The notes below the pieces were generated by a model, which had not been told where the DNA came from, searched no databases, and saw nothing but the letters and a program-made list of their open reading frames with translations. From assembly GCA_035576205.1 (NCBI GenBank), contig DATLWR010000076.1:1-8510 (forward strand): DNA of 8,510 nucleotides, read 5' to 3'. Shown here piece after piece: positions 6,546-8,510 of the stretch (its first letter is position 1; each line of letters opens with the position of its first letter). The translations under genes and the position numbers were made by a program. The DNA is from DATLWR01 sp035576205 (lineage in GTDB: Bacteria; Pseudomonadota; Zetaproteobacteria; Mariprofundales; Mariprofundaceae).

Positions 6546-7346
6546 TCAGAATGATCCAGGCACACCCGGCTGGTTACGCAACGGCTGCCTCAATGCGGCG
6601 ATAGCCGTATGGCCGGGATTGAGTTGGTGCTCGCCGATACGCACCACCGGCCGCAGGAACGAACCGCTGTTGCAGAGCAACATCGCCTCGCAATCGGCAA
6701 GCCACTCCACCGGACAAACCGCCTCGCGGACGCCATGCTGAAGTAAAAATCCACGGATCACGCCCGGCACGATGCCGTTGCCGGCAGCGGGCGTCCACCA
6801 CCCGCCCTGCCGGTAGAGCAACACGTTGGCGGTGGCGGTGCAAAGGATATTTCCCGCATGGGTGAACAGCGGCTCGCGGCGGCCGGCCGTGGCCAGGGCA
6901 CGCAGTGTCTCGGCATAGTCGGAGGTGAACTTGGCTGGCCGCGGCTTGGGCGGAAACGGCCATTCACGGGCTTCGAGGTCGGCCGTGCCCGAACCGATGT
7001 ACGGCATGCTCTGCACGTGAATGCGCAGGCTGGACGCCCGCCGCTGCAGCCCCCACTCACTGACACCGCCCGAAACGGTGACCCGCACCAGCATGTCGTC
7101 GCCCGTGGCTGTCCCGTGGACGGCCGATTGCAGTGCCGCCAGCCCCTCGGCATCGAGCGCCAGCCCGAAACAGGCCAGCCCGTCGGCCAGCCGCGACATA
7201 TGCTGCTCCCAGCCGAACACCTCGCCATGGATCACCCGGAAGGTCTCGAAACAGGCCTCGGCGTAGGCCAATCCCCGGTCCATCCAGTCGGAGACCACCA
7301 CCTCGGCACTCGTGCAGGCATTGGCTTCATGATATAAGGCGCCCAT
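6546..7346 (-). CDS. pabC: Aminotransferase class IV, probable 4-amino-4-deoxychorismate lyase
   Basis: PLP-fold enzyme expected to split 4-amino-4-deoxychorismate into p-aminobenzoate and pyruvate for folate synthesis; 266 residues from the chosen start, close to E. coli PabC. Numbering from the ATG at 7346: DRGLAYAEACFETFR (23-37), HMSRL (49-53), the PLP lysine in AKFTSDYAETL (Lys139), TATANVLLY (170-178), TPAAGNGIVPGVIRG (185-199) and LLCNSGSFLRPV (223-234). Odd: where E. coli PabC has Glu in TECCAANLF, the aligned residue is Cys169 (ILCTATANV), so the usual acidic contact to the PLP ring nitrogen seems lost. ATG at 7346 is preferred to ATG at 7370, which would run further into ilvA; ATG at 7283 would remove residues before DRGL. 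The name rests on the neighbour mltG; a D-amino-acid or branched-chain aminotransferase activity is less likely. Confidence 0.87.
   Translation of the reverse strand: MGALYHEANACTSAEVVVSDWMDRGLAYAEACFETFRVIHGEVFGWEQHMSRLADGLACFGLALDAEGLAALQSAVHGTATGDDMLVRVTVSGGVSEWGLQRRASSLRIHVQSMPYIGSGTADLEAREWPFPPKPRPAKFTSDYAETLRALATAGRREPLFTHAGNILCTATANVLLYRQGGWWTPAAGNGIVPGVIRGFLLQHGVREAVCPVEWLADCEAMLLCNSGSFLRPVVRIGEHQLNPGHTAIAALRQPLRNQPGVPGSF
7333..7338 (+). promoter_or_regulatory. ilvA: Candidate extended -10 element for ilvA
   Basis: TATAAG preceded by TGA forms a TGn-TATAAG extended -10, matching five of six hexamer bases. Six bases separate it from the ilvA ATG, so transcription would begin at about the A of the start codon, giving a leaderless mRNA. 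AAGG within it (7336-7339) could instead be a Shine-Dalgarno five bases before the ATG, in which case the promoter lies further back in pabC. No convincing -35 is visible. The element falls in codons 3-5 of pabC, where it forces the rare Leu codon TTA. Confidence 0.4.
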
Positions 7347-8510
7347 GTCCGATTTATACCTTGAAGCCATTGAACAAGCACGCGTCTATGACGTCGCCAT
7401 CGAAACACCGCTGGAGCTGGCGCCGAAGCTTTCGGCCAAGCTGCACAACGAGATTCTGCTCAAGCGCGAGGACCTGCAACCGGTCTTCTCCTTCAAGCTA
7501 CGCGGCGCCTACAACAAGATCGCCCACCTCACCGAGGCCGAGCGCGCCCGTGGTGTCATCTGTGCCTCGGCCGGCAACCATGCCCAAGGCGTGGCGCTGG
7601 CCAGCCACCGGCTCGGCATCGCCGCCACCATCGTCATGCCGCGCACCACGCCGGAGATCAAGGTCAAGGCGGTCGAGCGCATGGGCGCACGCGTGCTGCT
7701 CGCCGGCGACAGTTATTCGGATGCCAGTACCCATGCCGACCGGCTGTGCGCGGAAACGGGCGCAGTGTTCGTGCACCCCTACGACGATCCGCTGGTCATC
7801 GCCGGCCAGGGCACCATCGCCGAGGAGATACTGCGCCAGGCGCCCCGCGACCTCGATGCGGTATTCGTGCCGATCGGCGGCGGCGGCCTGATCGCCGGTC
7901 TGGCGGTTTTCTTCAAGCAGCACTCGCCGGCCACGAAGATCATCGGCGTGGAACCGGTCGATTCGGCGGCCATGTACGACTCGGTGAAAGCGGGACAACG
8001 TGTCACGCTCGACCAGGTCGGCATCTTCGCCGACGGTGTCGCGGTGAAGAAGGTCGGCGAGCGCACCTTCGATCTGGTGCAGCGCTATGTCGATGACATC
8101 CTCTTGGTCGACACCGACGAGATCTGTGCGGCCATCAAGGATATCTACGACGACAACCGATCGATCGTCGAGCCGGCCGGTGCCCTGGGTGTGGCCGGCA
8201 TGAAGAAATACATCCGCGAAACCGGCGCCCGCGGCCAGGTGCTGGCCGCCATCAACAGCGGCGCCAACATGAACTTCGACCGCCTGCGCCATATCGCCGA
8301 GCGCACCGAGATGGGCGAAGGCCGGGAAGCGCTGTTCGCCGTGACCATTCCGGAGCGGCCGGGCTCGTTCCTGGAGTTCTGCCAGGTGATCGGCGACCGC
8401 AACATCACCGAATTCAACTATCGACTCTCCAGCCGTGACGAAGCCTTCGTCTTCGCCGGCATCAGCGTGAAAAACGCCGATGAGGCGTCAGCGCTGCAAA
8501 AGTCGATGGA
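7345..8510 (+). CDS. ilvA: Threonine deaminase, biosynthetic (5' part, cut by window end)
   Basis: PLP enzyme turning threonine into 2-oxobutanoate and ammonia, the first step to isoleucine. 388 full codons are visible and the frame is open to the edge; full-length enzymes of this type are about 500 residues. Seen: YDVAIETPLE, the PLP lysine in FSFKLRGAYN (Lys51), SAGNHAQGVA, the phosphate-binding PIGGGGL (176-182), EPAGALGVAGMKKYI, and INSGANMNFDRLRHIAER (303-320). After this comes the start of the C-terminal ACT-like regulatory region (REALFAVTIPERPGSFLEFC, from about 327), so it is the isoleucine-inhibited long form rather than the short catabolic TdcB. The motifs track E. coli IlvA closely. 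ATG at 7345 has AAGG five bases upstream. It is divergent from pabC with no space between them, leaving no room for a classical attenuation leader next to the start. Confidence 0.97.
   Translation, partial: MSDLYLEAIEQARVYDVAIETPLELAPKLSAKLHNEILLKREDLQPVFSFKLRGAYNKIAHLTEAERARGVICASAGNHAQGVALASHRLGIAATIVMPRTTPEIKVKAVERMGARVLLAGDSYSDASTHADRLCAETGAVFVHPYDDPLVIAGQGTIAEEILRQAPRDLDAVFVPIGGGGLIAGLAVFFKQHSPATKIIGVEPVDSAAMYDSVKAGQRVTLDQVGIFADGVAVKKVGERTFDLVQRYVDDILLVDTDEICAAIKDIYDDNRSIVEPAGALGVAGMKKYIRETGARGQVLAAINSGANMNFDRLRHIAERTEMGEGREALFAVTIPERPGSFLEFCQVIGDRNITEFNYRLSSRDEAFVFAGISVKNADEASALQKSM
7353..7358 (-). promoter_or_regulatory. pabC: Candidate -10 element for pabC operon
   Basis: TATAAA on the minus strand, five of six to consensus, six bases before the pabC ATG at 7346. 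It is the exact mirror image, about the shared CATG, of the TATAAG hexamer on the plus strand. It lies within codons 3-5 of ilvA, where it coincides with the only TTA codon in the visible ilvA. No clear -35 is seen and no TG extension is present, so it is weaker evidence than the ilvA element. Confidence 0.35.

Noticed and set aside
7498..8292. 264-codon minus-strand open frame opposite ilvA
   Set aside because: Antisense shadow of a GC-rich gene; ilvA is conserved along the whole stretch and the antisense product resembles no known family.

Overview
This window is ordinary, densely packed chromosomal DNA from a GC-rich bacterium, most likely a beta- or gammaproteobacterium. Third codon positions are mostly G or C, genes overlap or nearly touch, and no stretch over 100 bases lacks a gene. 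The proteobacterial signs are a rhombosortase-like rhomboid protein, a DUF2062 membrane protein of the MPKR...LNRRSV type, the long biosynthetic form of threonine deaminase, and the pabC-mltG-tmk-holB cluster. I cannot name a genus. No mobile element, CRISPR array, tRNA or rRNA was seen.

Layout from left to right. A plus-strand rhomboid-family gene (2-604), whose true start may lie outside the window, converges on a minus-strand pair: a fructosamine-kinase-family gene (616-1512) overlapped by a DUF2062 gene (1502-2020). A gap of about 70 bases with two small dyads, one CRP-like, separates these from a short, Bacillus/Thermus-type methionyl-tRNA synthetase (2089-3627). A further 70-base gap holds a ribosome binding site and a weak promoter candidate. 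Next comes a tight minus-strand operon read in the order pabC, mltG, an unnamed 89-residue gene, tmk and holB (7346 down to 3698). On the plus strand, ilvA starts at 7345 and runs off the right edge.

How the genes fit together. PabC makes p-aminobenzoate for folate, Tmk makes dTDP (thymidylate synthesis needs folate), and HolB is a clamp-loader subunit. MltG ends glycan strands during wall growth. The cluster therefore joins DNA precursor supply, replication and envelope growth. The usual proteobacterial continuation after holB (pilZ, tatD) is absent and metG stands there instead.

The most striking non-coding structure is the pabC/ilvA divide. The two genes start back to back on one CATG. 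Two -10-like hexamers sit as exact mirror images around it, each six bases before a start codon and each inside the other gene's codons 4-6. Other points worth a look are the loss of the usual PLP-contacting Glu in PabC, a P-loop cysteine in the fructosamine kinase, degenerate accessory residues in the rhomboid protein, the short MetRS and the small gene between mltG and tmk. I see no previously undescribed multi-gene system.
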